Below, piece by piece: positions 26,833-35,652 of a stretch of 64,000 nucleotides of DNA. Both the position numbers and the translations under genes were made by a program. Source of the DNA: Solirubrobacter ginsenosidimutans (lineage in GTDB: Bacteria; Actinomycetota; Thermoleophilia; Solirubrobacterales; Solirubrobacteraceae); NCBI RefSeq assembly GCF_027587205.1, contig NZ_JAPDOD010000044.1, forward strand, positions 1 to 64,000. The letters are read 5' to 3'. Position 1 is the first letter of the stretch; each line of letters opens with the position of its first letter. The notes beneath the pieces are model-generated. The model was not told the DNA's origin, did no database searches, and saw only the letters and a program-made list of their open reading frames with translations.

Positions 26833-27782
26833 CGACCCGCTCGCGCGTACACGTCGTCGAGCAGCGCTTCGATGTCGGGCAGCTCGAAGTGCTCCTCGAG
26901 GAAGATGCGCGTGTCGTCGCGCGGGCTGCCGCCAAGGGCCATGTTGAGGGCGATCAGCCGCGCGCCGGCTTCGTCCGGGACGGCATCGCCGGCCGGCGCG
27001 GCATCGAAGAGCGCCTCGGCGGGCGCGGGCCAATCGGGGGCGTCAGGGGCGGAGAGGGGCGGAGTTTCGTGGGCGGCGCTCTCGGCTTCGGGGCTCGGCG
27101 AGACGGAGTCCGGCGAAGTGGGCGCGTCGGCGACCGGGCCTGGCGAGTCGGCGCCCGGTGCGTCGGGGCTCGGCGAGGTGGGGCTTGGCGAGGCGGGGCT
27201 CGGTGCTTGCTCCCCGTCGGCGGGCGTCGGGACCGTGGGCTCCGTCGCGGCGCGCGGCGGGACGGGGCTCGGGAGATCCGCAGGCGGCTCGGCGCTCGAG
27301 GCGTCCGTCGGCGGTGCGGCCGCGCCCGGCAGGTCGACACCGCGCGGGTCCGTCGCATCGCCCGCGGCGGCCGGCGGCGGCGCGGCGGCACGCGGTTCGC
27401 CCAGGGTCGCCGCGGACTGGAGTTCGGCGAGGCCTTCGACGAGGCGTTCGCCTGACGTGCGCAGTGCGGAGAGCAGGCGGGTGAGCTCGGACTCGAGGGC
27501 GTCGAGCTTGCCGAGCATGCCGTCGGCGGCGGCCTGGACGCGCGCGACGTGGTCGGAGGCTTCGGTGCCGGCGGTGGCGCGCATCTCGGCGGCGCCGCGC
27601 TCGGCCGCGGCGAGGATCAGACGGACCTGCTCGGAGGTGCTGTCGGCCATCGAGGGCGCGGGCGCGTGGGCGCGCGCCTCGAACTCGTCAGCCACGCGGC
27701 GGAGGTGCTCGTCCACGGCGGCCGGGTCGTAACCGCGGCGGCCGGTGGGGAAGTCTCGGCGTTCGATCCGGTCCCGATCCAC
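26829..27782 (-). CDS. DivIVA-domain protein with long Pro/Ser/Ala linker
   Basis: Protein of 317 residues. Residues 1-30 (DRIERRDFPTGRRGYDPAAVDEHLRRVADEFE) form the DivIVA membrane-binding head, including the F and G-Y-D residues; about 45-110 is a predicted coiled coil. About 115-260 is low-complexity Pro/Ala/Ser, followed by a short folded tail ending in DDTRIFLEEHFELPDIEALLDDVYAR. Such proteins sit at curved membrane sites and organise growth or division. Start is the GTG at 27782, 31 bases after mutY; the stop overlaps the M32 start. Its place inside a DNA-repair run is unusual. Function inferred from the domain only. Confidence 0.82.
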   Translation of the reverse strand: MDRDRIERRDFPTGRRGYDPAAVDEHLRRVADEFEARAHAPAPSMADSTSEQVRLILAAAERGAAEMRATAGTEASDHVARVQAAADGMLGKLDALESELTRLLSALRTSGERLVEGLAELQSAATLGEPRAAAPPPAAAGDATDPRGVDLPGAAAPPTDASSAEPPADLPSPVPPRAATEPTVPTPADGEQAPSPASPSPTSPSPDAPGADSPGPVADAPTSPDSVSPSPEAESAAHETPPLSAPDAPDWPAPAEALFDAAPAGDAVPDEAGARLIALNMALGGSPRDDTRIFLEEHFELPDIEALLDDVYARAGR

Positions 27783-27813
27783 GACCGCTGAGGATAGGGA
27801 GCCCGGCGGTCGA

Positions 27814-28611
27814 TCACGGCAGCTGGACGGAGCCGTCCGCCGCGCGGACCACCAAGCCGTCGCGCTCGAGGCCGGCGACGGCGCGGGCCAGGCGCTCGCC
27901 CGAGACCGGCGGCTCCTCACCCGCGAGCAGCGCCGCGACCACCCGCCCACGCGCCCAGCGGTCGGTGTCCTCGAACCGCACTCCCCCACGCCGGCGCGGC
28001 TCCGCGGGCAGCGGACCGCCGCACCCGGCGGCGACCGGGCACTCCGGACACACGGGCACGCGCGGCCGGCACACCACGGCGCCGAGCTCCATCATCGCCT
28101 GGTTGAACGTCGCCGCCCGGCCGGCGGGCACCAGCGTCGCCGCCCGCGCGGCGAGCTCGCGCTCAGAACGGACCACGCCGTCACGGCGCGACAGCACCCG
28201 CCGCACGTTGGTGTCGACCGCCGCGACCTGCACGTCCCACGCGAACGACGACACGGCCGCCGCGGTGTACGGCCCCACCCCGGGCAACACGGTCAGATCA
28301 TCGGGCCACCCCGATGACGCGACCACCCGCGCCGCGTTCTGCAGCGCCAACGCGCGCCGGTTATAGCCCAGCCCGCTCCAGAGCGCCAAGACCTCACGCG
28401 CGGGCGCGTCCGCGAGCGCCGCCGCGTCCGGGAACCGCTCCAGCCAGCGCTCGTAGTACGGCACCACCCGCAGCGCCTGCGTCTGCTGGAGCATCACCTC
28501 GCTCACGAGCAGCGCGTACGGATCGCGGGTGGCGCGCCACGGCAACGGCCGCCGCACCCGCTCGTACCACTCCAACAACGCGCCGACGTCCACGCCGCAG
28601 ACGGTACTCAT
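27814..28611 (-). CDS. mutY: A/G-specific adenine glycosylase, lacking the C-terminal NUDIX-like domain
   Basis: Protein of 265 residues. It removes adenine mispaired with 8-oxoguanine. The catalytic glutamate is in SEVMLQQTQ (E38), the helix-hairpin-helix LPGVGPYTAAAV is at 109-120, the catalytic aspartate in VDTNVRRVLSR (D133), and the 4Fe-4S cysteines C181, C188, C191, C197 have the exact C-x6-C-x2-C-x5-C spacing. After the cluster only ~65 residues remain, too few for the MutT-like 8-oxoG-recognition domain of E. coli MutY (350 residues); a small winged-helix-like tail replaces it. It is the first gene of the leftward run to uvrA and is divergent from the rhamnosidase gene. Confidence 0.92.
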   Translation of the reverse strand: MSTVCGVDVGALLEWYERVRRPLPWRATRDPYALLVSEVMLQQTQALRVVPYYERWLERFPDAAALADAPAREVLALWSGLGYNRRALALQNAARVVASSGWPDDLTVLPGVGPYTAAAVSSFAWDVQVAAVDTNVRRVLSRRDGVVRSERELAARAATLVPAGRAATFNQAMMELGAVVCRPRVPVCPECPVAAGCGGPLPAEPRRRGGVRFEDTDRWARGRVVAALLAGEEPPVSGERLARAVAGLERDGLVVRAADGSVQLP

Positions 28612-28626
28612 GCTGACGGTTGTCGT

Positions 28627-28656
28627 TTGCGTTCGAACGTGATCGTTTTATACGAT
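28627..28656 (+). promoter_or_regulatory. Probable rhamnosidase promoter with overlapping palindrome
   Basis: TTGCGT (28627-28632) and TACGAT (28651-28656) are separated by 18 bases and lie 33 bases before the GTG of the rhamnosidase gene. A perfect 10-bp palindrome CGTTCGAACG (28630-28639) overlaps the -35 region, a position suited to a repressor. Confidence 0.42.
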
Positions 28657-28688
28657 TCGCGCTCTAGTTCACGCAGGGAGGAGAGAAA

Positions 28689-31600
28689 GTGTTCTCACGT
28701 GCCTTCGCCGGCGCGGCGCTGGTCGCTGCGCTGGTGGTGCCGTCGACGGCGTCAGCCGCTCCGCTGACCGTCAGCGGGCTCACGGCAGACCGCCAATCCG
28801 AGCCGCTCGGCCTGGGCGATGCCCGCCCGTCGCTCGGGTGGAAGCTGACCGGCGACGGCCGCGGTCGCGAGCAGTCCGCCTACCAGGTGATCGTCTCCAA
28901 GGACGGCGCCGACGTCTGGGACAGCGGCGAGGTGCACTCGTCGGCGTCGGCGAACGTGCCGTTCGGCGGCCCCGCCCTGGCCTCGGGCACGAAGTACGCC
29001 TGGAAGGTCCGCGTGTGGGACGAGACGGGCGCGCCCAGTGCCTACAGCGCGCCCGCGACGCTCGAGACCGGCCTCCTGCAGCAGAGCGACTGGACCGCGA
29101 AGTGGATCGGCGCGCCCGCGAACGACCTGAACTTCAGCGGCGACAAGTGGATCTGGTTCACGAACGACGACGCGACGAACAACATGCCGGCGAACACGCG
29201 CTACCTGCGCGCGTCGGTCAACCTCGCCGCCGCACCCACCGAGGCGCGTTTCCTCTTCACCGTCGACGACGAGGCGATCGTCTACGTCAATGGCACGCAG
29301 GTCATCGATACCAAGGCGATCCGCGACGCCGACGAGAACGCCTGGCAGAAGGCGAAACTCCTCGATGTCACAAGCCTCCTGCACCAGGGCGCCAACACGC
29401 TCGCCGTCCAGGTCAAGAACCGCCTCAATCAGAACGGCGCCCAGACGCCCGGCGGCTTCATCGCCCGCCTCAAGGCCGACACCACCACGCTTGACACGTC
29501 CAGCGCCTGGAAGTCGAGCACGACCGGCCCGGACGGCTGGCAGCAGCCCGGATTCGATGACACTGCGTGGACGCCCGCGCGCGAGCTCGCCACCTATGGC
29601 AGCGGACCGTGGGGCGCGAATGTCAGCCTTCCGCCGCAGCCGAGCCCGTACCTGCGCAAGGAGTTCAACGCCGCCAAAGCGATCGCCGACGCCCGCCTGT
29701 ACGTCTCGGCGCTCGGTCTGTATGAGGTCCGCATCAACGGGTCCAAGGTCGGCGACGCCGTGCTCGCGCCCGGCTGGACGGAGTACTCCAAGCGCGTCCC
29801 GTCACAGACCTACGATGTCACAAGCCTCGTCAAGCAGGGCGCGAACGCCATCGGCGCCGTGCTCGGCGACGGCTGGTACGCCGGGCGCCTGCAGGGCGGT
29901 CGCACGTGGGGCACCAACCCCGGCCTGATCGCGCAGCTGAAGCTCACCTACACCGACGGCACCACCGCCCGCATCGCCACCGACAACACGTGGCAGGCCG
30001 GCCGCGGCGGCCTGCAGGCCACGAGCATCTACGACGGTGAGACCTACGACGCCCGCCTCGACAGGCCCGGCTGGGACCAGCCGAACTTCGCCGGCAACTG
30101 GCCCAACGCCGTCGAGCGCACCGAGACGACCGCGGTCGAGCCCTCCCAGGCCCCGCCGATCCGGGTCCTGCAGACGCTCCAGCCGGTCAAGGTCACCCAG
30201 CCCACGGCCGGCACCACGATCTACGACCTCGGGCAGAACTTCGCCGGCTGGGCGCGCATCACCGCCCACGGCGCCGCCGGCACGACGATCAAGCTCCGCT
30301 TCGGCGAGATCCTCAACCAGGACGGCACGCTCTACACCACCAACCTGCGCTCGGCGCTGCAGACGGACACGTACACGCTGAGAGGCGGGGCCGAGGAGAC
30401 CTACGAGCCCCGTTTCACCTACCACGGCTTCCGCTACGTCGAGGTGACCGGCGGGACCGTCGACTCCCTCGAGGGTCGCGAGGTCAGCTCCGACCTCCCC
30501 GACTACGGCACGTTCACGAGCAGCAACCCGCTGGTCAACCAGATCCAGAGCGCGATCCGCTGGGGCCAGCGCTCGAACTTCCTCGGCGTGCCGAGCGATG
30601 CCAGCCAGCGCGACGAGCGCCTCGGCTGGACCGGTGACATCCAGGCCTTCGCCTCCACCGGCGCGTTCAACGAGGACGCCAGCGGCTTCCTCGGCCAGTG
30701 GATGCAGACGATGCGCGACAGCCAGACCGCGGCGGGCGCCTTCCCGGACGTCGCGCCGGTCACCTGCTGCGGCGAGGGCACCGCGGGCTGGGGCGACGCG
30801 GGCACCGTCGTGCCGTGGGCGCTGTACCGCCGCTACGGCGACCCCCGCGTCCTGCAGGCCAACTACGACGCGATGACCCGCTGGATCGCCTACCTGAAGG
30901 CCAACAGCAGCAACCTGATCCGCCCCAACCAGGGCTACGGCGACTGGCTCGCGCCCGACGGGTCCACCCCGCTGGACTTCATCGGCACCGCGTTCTTCGC
31001 CTACAGCACCGACATCGTCCGCCAGGCCGCGCAGGTGCTGGGCAAGGACGAGGACGCCGCCACGTACGCGTCGCTCTACAGCCAGATCAAGAGCGCGTTC
31101 GACGCCCGCTGGGTACACGCGGACGGCACCGTCGGCTCGAACTCCCAGACCAGCTATGTGCTCGCGCTGAAGTTCGGCCTGGTTCCGGACAACCTCAAGA
31201 CGCAGGCCTTCAACCGCCTCGTCGACGACGTCGTCAGCCGCGGCGATCACCTCAGCACCGGCTTCCTCGGCACCCCGTTCCTGCTCTCCGTGCTCCAGGA
31301 CGGCGGCCGCGGCGACGTCGCCTACAAGATCCTCACGCAGGACTCCTACCCGAGCTGGGGCTACATGATGGGCCGCGGCGGGACGACGATCTGGGAGCGC
31401 TGGGACGGCATCCGCCCCGACGGCTCGCTCCAGGACGCCGGCATGAACTCGTTCAACCACTACGGCCTGGGTTCGATCGGCGACTGGCTCTACGACAGCG
31501 TCGGCGGTCTCGCCCCGCAGACGCCGGGCTACAAGACGCAGCTGGTCAAGCCGTCGACCGGCGCGGAGCTAAGCAGCGCGTCGAGCGCCGTCAAGACGAA

Positions 31601-32258
31601 CTACGGCGACGCGAAGACGAGCTGGTCGCGCGACGCCGCCGGGCGCCTGAGCATCGACGTCGACGTCCCGGTCAACACCCGGGCGGAGGTCCATGTGCCG
31701 CTGACCGACGGGCAGCAGGCGCTCGAGAGCGGCAAGCCCGCCGCGCAGCAGCCCGGCGTGACCTACAAGGGCACAAGCAATGGCGACGCCGTGTACGAGG
31801 TCGGCAGCGGCAGCTACCGCTTCCTGGCGGCGATCGTCGATGCCACCAGCGTCAACGGCGACGTCACCGCGCGGGTTCCGGCCACGCTCGCCCTGACGCT
31901 GAATTCCCCGGTGTCGTTCGGCGCCCTGACGCCCGGCGTGGCCAAGGACTACACCGCGGACCTCGCGGCCTCCGTCACCAGCACCGCCGGCGACGCTGCC
32001 CTGACCGTCCACGACCCGAGCGCCACCGCCCCCGGGCACCTGGTCAACGGCGCCTTCGCCCTCCCCCAGGCGCTGAAGCTCAACGGCACCGCGGTCGCGG
32101 GTGCGAGCAACCCCACTCAGCTCGCGACCTGGACCGGCCCGGTCAGCAATGACCCGGTCACGGTCCACCTCCTGCAGCCGGTCGCCGCGACCGACCCGCT
32201 GCGCACCGGCAGTTACACCAAGACGCTCACGTTCACGCTGAGCACTACGACCCCGTAG
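28689..32258 (+). CDS. Secreted GH78 alpha-L-rhamnosidase with extra C-terminal module
   Basis: Protein of 1189 residues. Signal peptide 1-23 (cleavage after TASA), N-terminal beta domains typical of Bac_rhamnosid_N and the accessory carbohydrate-binding domain (WIWFTNDD...DEAIVYVNGTQV near 155-200), then the (alpha/alpha)6 barrel from about 610 to 950. The general acid is E643 in the conserved DASQRDERLGWTGD, and the general base region is TIWERWDG (E903), followed by MNSFNHYGLGSIGDW. It releases terminal L-rhamnose from glycans outside the cell. From about 1060 an extra ~130-residue module follows that is also found at the C-terminus of the phosphatase at 50319-52106. GTG start with AGGGAGGAG upstream. 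Confidence 0.94.
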   Translation: MFSRAFAGAALVAALVVPSTASAAPLTVSGLTADRQSEPLGLGDARPSLGWKLTGDGRGREQSAYQVIVSKDGADVWDSGEVHSSASANVPFGGPALASGTKYAWKVRVWDETGAPSAYSAPATLETGLLQQSDWTAKWIGAPANDLNFSGDKWIWFTNDDATNNMPANTRYLRASVNLAAAPTEARFLFTVDDEAIVYVNGTQVIDTKAIRDADENAWQKAKLLDVTSLLHQGANTLAVQVKNRLNQNGAQTPGGFIARLKADTTTLDTSSAWKSSTTGPDGWQQPGFDDTAWTPARELATYGSGPWGANVSLPPQPSPYLRKEFNAAKAIADARLYVSALGLYEVRINGSKVGDAVLAPGWTEYSKRVPSQTYDVTSLVKQGANAIGAVLGDGWYAGRLQGGRTWGTNPGLIAQLKLTYTDGTTARIATDNTWQAGRGGLQATSIYDGETYDARLDRPGWDQPNFAGNWPNAVERTETTAVEPSQAPPIRVLQTLQPVKVTQPTAGTTIYDLGQNFAGWARITAHGAAGTTIKLRFGEILNQDGTLYTTNLRSALQTDTYTLRGGAEETYEPRFTYHGFRYVEVTGGTVDSLEGREVSSDLPDYGTFTSSNPLVNQIQSAIRWGQRSNFLGVPSDASQRDERLGWTGDIQAFASTGAFNEDASGFLGQWMQTMRDSQTAAGAFPDVAPVTCCGEGTAGWGDAGTVVPWALYRRYGDPRVLQANYDAMTRWIAYLKANSSNLIRPNQGYGDWLAPDGSTPLDFIGTAFFAYSTDIVRQAAQVLGKDEDAATYASLYSQIKSAFDARWVHADGTVGSNSQTSYVLALKFGLVPDNLKTQAFNRLVDDVVSRGDHLSTGFLGTPFLLSVLQDGGRGDVAYKILTQDSYPSWGYMMGRGGTTIWERWDGIRPDGSLQDAGMNSFNHYGLGSIGDWLYDSVGGLAPQTPGYKTQLVKPSTGAELSSASSAVKTNYGDAKTSWSRDAAGRLSIDVDVPVNTRAEVHVPLTDGQQALESGKPAAQQPGVTYKGTSNGDAVYEVGSGSYRFLAAIVDATSVNGDVTARVPATLALTLNSPVSFGALTPGVAKDYTADLAASVTSTAGDAALTVHDPSATAPGHLVNGAFALPQALKLNGTAVAGASNPTQLATWTGPVSNDPVTVHLLQPVAATDPLRTGSYTKTLTFTLSTTTP

Positions 32259-32290
32259 GGCACACCCGGCTCCGTCTACCACGCATTCCG

Positions 32291-32361
32291 GCGGGCCCGG
32301 CCCGCCGCTGCCGGGCCCCGGCAGGCACACACGTACAACCAGTATGCGACGTGCCTGCCGG
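32291..32361. terminator. GC hairpins between convergent genes
   Basis: In the 143-base gap between the rhamnosidase stop and the leftward small gene there are two hairpins: GCGGGC-CCG-GCCCGC (32291-32305) and an 11-bp perfect stem CCGGCAGGCAC (32318-32328)/GTGCCTGCCGG (32351-32361) with a 22-base loop. There is no U-tract; rho-dependent or bidirectional 3'-end formation is a reasonable guess. Confidence 0.45.
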
Positions 32362-32401
32362 TGCTGGCAGCGACGACCCGTGATCTGGCCGGCGATGCCC
32401 G

Positions 32402-32830
32402 CTAGTCGGAGCCGGGCGCGCTCGAACGGATCTCCGCCTTGGCCACGAAGTGCGTGGCCAAGGCGTCCCGTTCCGTGAACGAGAGGACGTGGATCCAGAC
32501 CTCCAGGCCGTTCTCGAACGTGCCGCGGAGCTCGATCGGCCCCGGCCCCGTCGGATCCCGGTAGCCGTCCCACGTCTGCTCGTTGGCGTGCCACTCGGCC
32601 GCGGGCCCCAGCGCCTTCGGGTAGAGCCCGAGCGTCTCCTCCTGGGGCGTGAAGTCCAGGCGGAACAACCCGGGAGCGAACAGGATCGTGGCGCGCGCGC
32701 CGAACTCGACCAGCCGCGACGCGGTGATCAGCAGGCCGCCGTCCGGCAGCTCGCACGCCAGCTGACCCAGAGCGGCGCCGGCCACGGCCGCCTGATCGGG
32801 GTTCAGCAGCTCAAGCGCAGTGCGATCCAC
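32402..32830 (-). CDS. Conserved-looking hypothetical protein downstream of prmA-like gene
   Basis: Protein of 142 residues, soluble, no signal peptide or membrane helix. It has a mixed alpha/beta pattern with several aromatic motifs (LFRLDFTPQEETLGLYPKAL, WHANEQTWDGYRDP, FENGLEVWIHVLSF). I do not recognise a family. The GTG at 32830 lies inside the 3' end of the prmA-like gene (28-base overlap in another frame), which implies coupled translation. The frame stays open far upstream over prmA, but that part is Arg/Gly-rich out-of-frame sequence. Function unknown. Confidence 0.68.
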   Translation of the reverse strand: MDRTALELLNPDQAAVAGAALGQLACELPDGGLLITASRLVEFGARATILFAPGLFRLDFTPQEETLGLYPKALGPAAEWHANEQTWDGYRDPTGPGPIELRGTFENGLEVWIHVLSFTERDALATHFVAKAEIRSSAPGSD

Positions 32831-33597
32831 TCGTCCTCCGTACCCAGCGCGGCGGCTGCGTCGAACCCGACCGCGTGGTAGCCGGCCAGAACCGCCTCGA
32901 CCTCCTCGGCCACGATGCCCGAGACGATCACGTGCCGGACCTCGTCGGTCATCGCCTCGGCCACCCGCGCGTGCACCGGCGGCGGCGCGTTGACGAGCAG
33001 CAGGGGCGCGAGCGGCACCGGATCGGCGGCGAGGTCGACCACCGCGCAATCGACCGCGACGCCGTTGCGGGCGACGTTCTCGCGCGCGACCTCGATCGCC
33101 ACCGGCACCCGGTCCACCCCGACGACCGGCGACCACCCGAGCTTGGCGGCCGCGATCGCCAAGGTCCCGACGCCGCAGCCGAGGTCGACGGCGCCGCCGC
33201 ACACCTCGACGTCCAGCAGCAACGCCAGGCACATCTGCGTGGTCGGGTGCGAGCCGGAGCCGAACGCTCCTCCCCGCCGTTCGACGACGATGTCGATGAG
33301 TCCGCCGGCCGCCGGCGGCTCCCACGGCGAGCGGATCGAGATCCGGCCTCCCACGATGACGCCGCCCTCGCCGAGCCGCGCCCGCCGCGCGCGCCAGTCG
33401 GCCGGAACCTCCTCGACGGTCCAATCCGCCAGCGGGCGCCCCGCCGCGGCCTCCATCACCGACTGCGAGAGCGGCACGCCGGAGAAGACCGACAGCAGCT
33501 CCCCGTTCTCGTGCACCCCGGCCGGCAGCAGTGGGAGCAACGCATCGAGCACGGCCTCCTTCTCGTCCGCGCTCACGCGGAAGGACGCCAGGAACAC
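32803..33597 (-). CDS. PrmA-like methyltransferase (ribosomal protein L11 methyltransferase family)
   Basis: Protein of 264 residues. The C-terminal half is a class I SAM methyltransferase: AFGSGSHPTT (111-120) corresponds to the PrmA AFGTG-H-TT segment, VDLGCGVGTLAIAAAKLG (137-154) is motif I, and VVGVDRVPVAIEVARENVARNG carries the acidic SAM-ribose residue. The usual N-I-L-A-x-P-L substrate motif is replaced by NAPPPV, so the substrate may differ from L11. The N-terminal ~80 residues match the short substrate domain in size. Start GTG at 33597, 5 bases after the uvrB stop, so it belongs to the uvrB transcript. Confidence 0.85.
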   Translation of the reverse strand: MFLASFRVSADEKEAVLDALLPLLPAGVHENGELLSVFSGVPLSQSVMEAAAGRPLADWTVEEVPADWRARRARLGEGGVIVGGRISIRSPWEPPAAGGLIDIVVERRGGAFGSGSHPTTQMCLALLLDVEVCGGAVDLGCGVGTLAIAAAKLGWSPVVGVDRVPVAIEVARENVARNGVAVDCAVVDLAADPVPLAPLLLVNAPPPVHARVAEAMTDEVRHVIVSGIVAEEVEAVLAGYHAVGFDAAAALGTEDEWIALRLSC

Positions 33598-33602
33598 CGC
33601 AG

Positions 33603-35612
33603 CTAGTCCGCCGCGGGCGCCGTGGCGGTGTCCAGCTCGCGGCGCAGGTCGCGGATCTCGTCGCGCAGCTTGGCGGCGTACTCGAAGCGCAGCTCCTCGG
33701 CGGCCGTGAGCATCTCCTCCTCGAGCTCGCGCATCGTCTGCTCGATCTCGGCCGGCGCCATGTCGGGCTTCGCGGCGCGCTTGCGGCGGCCCTTGGTCGG
33801 CACCTTGGAGTCCGACTGCAGGAACTCCGAGATGTCCGAGATGCCCTTGACGATCGTCTCGGGCGTGATGCCGTGCTGCTCGTTGTAGGCGACCTGGATG
33901 GCGCGGCGGCGGTCGGTCTCGCCGATTGCCGTACGCATCGCGTCGGTCTCCTTGTCGGCGTACATGACGACCTTGCCGTCGACGTTGCGCGCCGCGCGCC
34001 CGATCGTCTGGATCAGCGACGTGGCACCGCGGAGGAAGCCCTCCTTGTCGGCGTCGAGGATCGCGACCAGCGAGACCTCCGGCAGGTCGAGGCCCTCGCG
34101 CAGCAGGTTCACGCCCACGAGCACGTCGTACTCGCCGAGCCGCAGCTGCCGGATGATCTGGATCCGCTCCAGCGTGTCGATCTCCGAGTGCAGGTAGCGC
34201 ACGCGGAAGCCCATCTCGAGCAGGTAGTCCGTCAGGTCCTCGGACATCTTCTTGGTCAACGTCGTGACCAGCACCCGCTCGTTGCGATCCACGACCGTGC
34301 GGATCTCGCCCATCAGGTCGTCGATCTGGTTCTTGGTCTCGCGGACGCTGATCTCCGGGTCCACGATCCCGGTCGGGCGGACGATCTGCTCCACCAGCGT
34401 CTGCGAGTGCTCGCGTTCGTACAGGCCGGGCGTGGCCGAGACGAAGACCATCTGCGGCGTGATCGACAGCCACTCGTCGAACGTCTGCGGGCGATTGTCC
34501 ATCGCGCTCGGCAGCCGGAAGCCGTAGCTGACGAGCGTCGACTTGCGCGACCGGTCGCCCTCGTACATGCCGCCGATCTGCGGCACGGTCTGGTGGGACT
34601 CGTCGATGAAGCAGACGAAGTCCTTGGGGAAGTAGTCGATCAGGCAGTACGGGCGCGAGCCGGGCTCACGGCCGTCGAGGATGCGCGAGTAGTTCTCGAT
34701 GCCCGAGCAGAAGCCGACCTCCTTGAGCATCTCCATGTCGTACTGCGTGCGCTGGCGCAGGCGGTGCGCCTCGAGCAGCTTGCCCTCGGCCTCGAGCTCG
34801 CCCGTGCGCTCGTTGAGCTCCTGCCCGATCTCGAGCACGGCCCGCTCCATCGTGCCTTCCTTGACGTTGTAGTGCGTCGCGGGCCAGATCGCGACGTGCT
34901 CCAGATCGTCCCGGATGATCTCGCCCGTGAGCGGGTCGAAGTGCTGCAGGCGCTCGACCTCGTCGCCGAACAGCAGGACCCGGAACGCCGTCTCCTCGTA
35001 GGCCGGGAAGACCTCCAGCGTCTCCCCGCGCACGCGAAACGTGCCGCGCCCGAGCGCCGTGTCGTTGCGGTTGTACTGCAGCGAGACCAGCTTGCGCAGC
35101 AGCTCGTCGCGGTCGATGTCGGTGCCCTTGACGATCACCTGGCAGTTCGCGTTGTACGTCTCCGGCGAGCCGAGGCCGAAGATGCAGGAGACCGAGGCGA
35201 CGATGATCACGTCGCGGCGGGCGAAGAGCGAGGCCGTGGCGGCGTGCCGCAGCCGGTCGATCTCCTGGTTGATCGCCGAGTCCTTCTCGATGTAGAGGTC
35301 CCGCGACGGGACGTAGGCCTCAGGCTGGTAGTAGTCGTAGTAGGAGACGAAGTACTCGACCGAGTTCGTCGGGAAGTACGTCCGGAACTCGTTGCAGAGC
35401 TGCGCGGCGAGCGTCTTGTTGTGCGCCATGATCAGCGCGGGGCGCTGGACGGCCTCGATCGTGGCCGCCATCGTCATCGTCTTGCCGGTGCCGGTCGCGC
35501 CCAGCAGCGTCAGCCCGCGGTCACCGCGCTCGATGCCGCGCGCCAGCGTCGCGATCGCTTCCGGCTGATCGGCGGTGGGCGAGTAGACGGCGTCAAGCTT
35601 GAAGGGCGGCAT
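33603..35612 (-). CDS. uvrB: Excinuclease ABC subunit B
   Basis: Protein of 669 residues, full length. Damage-verifying helicase-like subunit of nucleotide excision repair. In order: Walker [11 protein letters not shown] (about 39-48), the damage-probing beta-hairpin region [12 protein letters not shown] (about 91-102), helicase motif [10 protein letters not shown], motif [11 protein letters not shown], and the C-terminal UVR domain ([31 protein letters not shown] coiled coil, last ~45 residues) that binds UvrC. It starts at ATG 35612, 41 bases after the debranching-enzyme-like gene; no LexA box is visible in that gap, unlike uvrA. Confidence 0.98.
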   Translation of the reverse strand: MPPFKLDAVYSPTADQPEAIATLARGIERGDRGLTLLGATGTGKTMTMAATIEAVQRPALIMAHNKTLAAQLCNEFRTYFPTNSVEYFVSYYDYYQPEAYVPSRDLYIEKDSAINQEIDRLRHAATASLFARRDVIIVASVSCIFGLGSPETYNANCQVIVKGTDIDRDELLRKLVSLQYNRNDTALGRGTFRVRGETLEVFPAYEETAFRVLLFGDEVERLQHFDPLTGEIIRDDLEHVAIWPATHYNVKEGTMERAVLEIGQELNERTGELEAEGKLLEAHRLRQRTQYDMEMLKEVGFCSGIENYSRILDGREPGSRPYCLIDYFPKDFVCFIDESHQTVPQIGGMYEGDRSRKSTLVSYGFRLPSAMDNRPQTFDEWLSITPQMVFVSATPGLYEREHSQTLVEQIVRPTGIVDPEISVRETKNQIDDLMGEIRTVVDRNERVLVTTLTKKMSEDLTDYLLEMGFRVRYLHSEIDTLERIQIIRQLRLGEYDVLVGVNLLREGLDLPEVSLVAILDADKEGFLRGATSLIQTIGRAARNVDGKVVMYADKETDAMRTAIGETDRRRAIQVAYNEQHGITPETIVKGISDISEFLQSDSKVPTKGRRKRAAKPDMAPAEIEQTMRELEEEMLTAAEELRFEYAAKLRDEIRDLRRELDTATAPAAD

Positions 35613-35652
35613 ACCCGATCAACGATAGAGGGGACAGCGGTCGGGTTCTGTC

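Noticed and set aside
28630..28639. CGTTCGAACG considered as a LexA box
   Set aside because: The half-sites GTTC and GAAC are in the wrong order and without the 4-base spacer of the SOS consensus.
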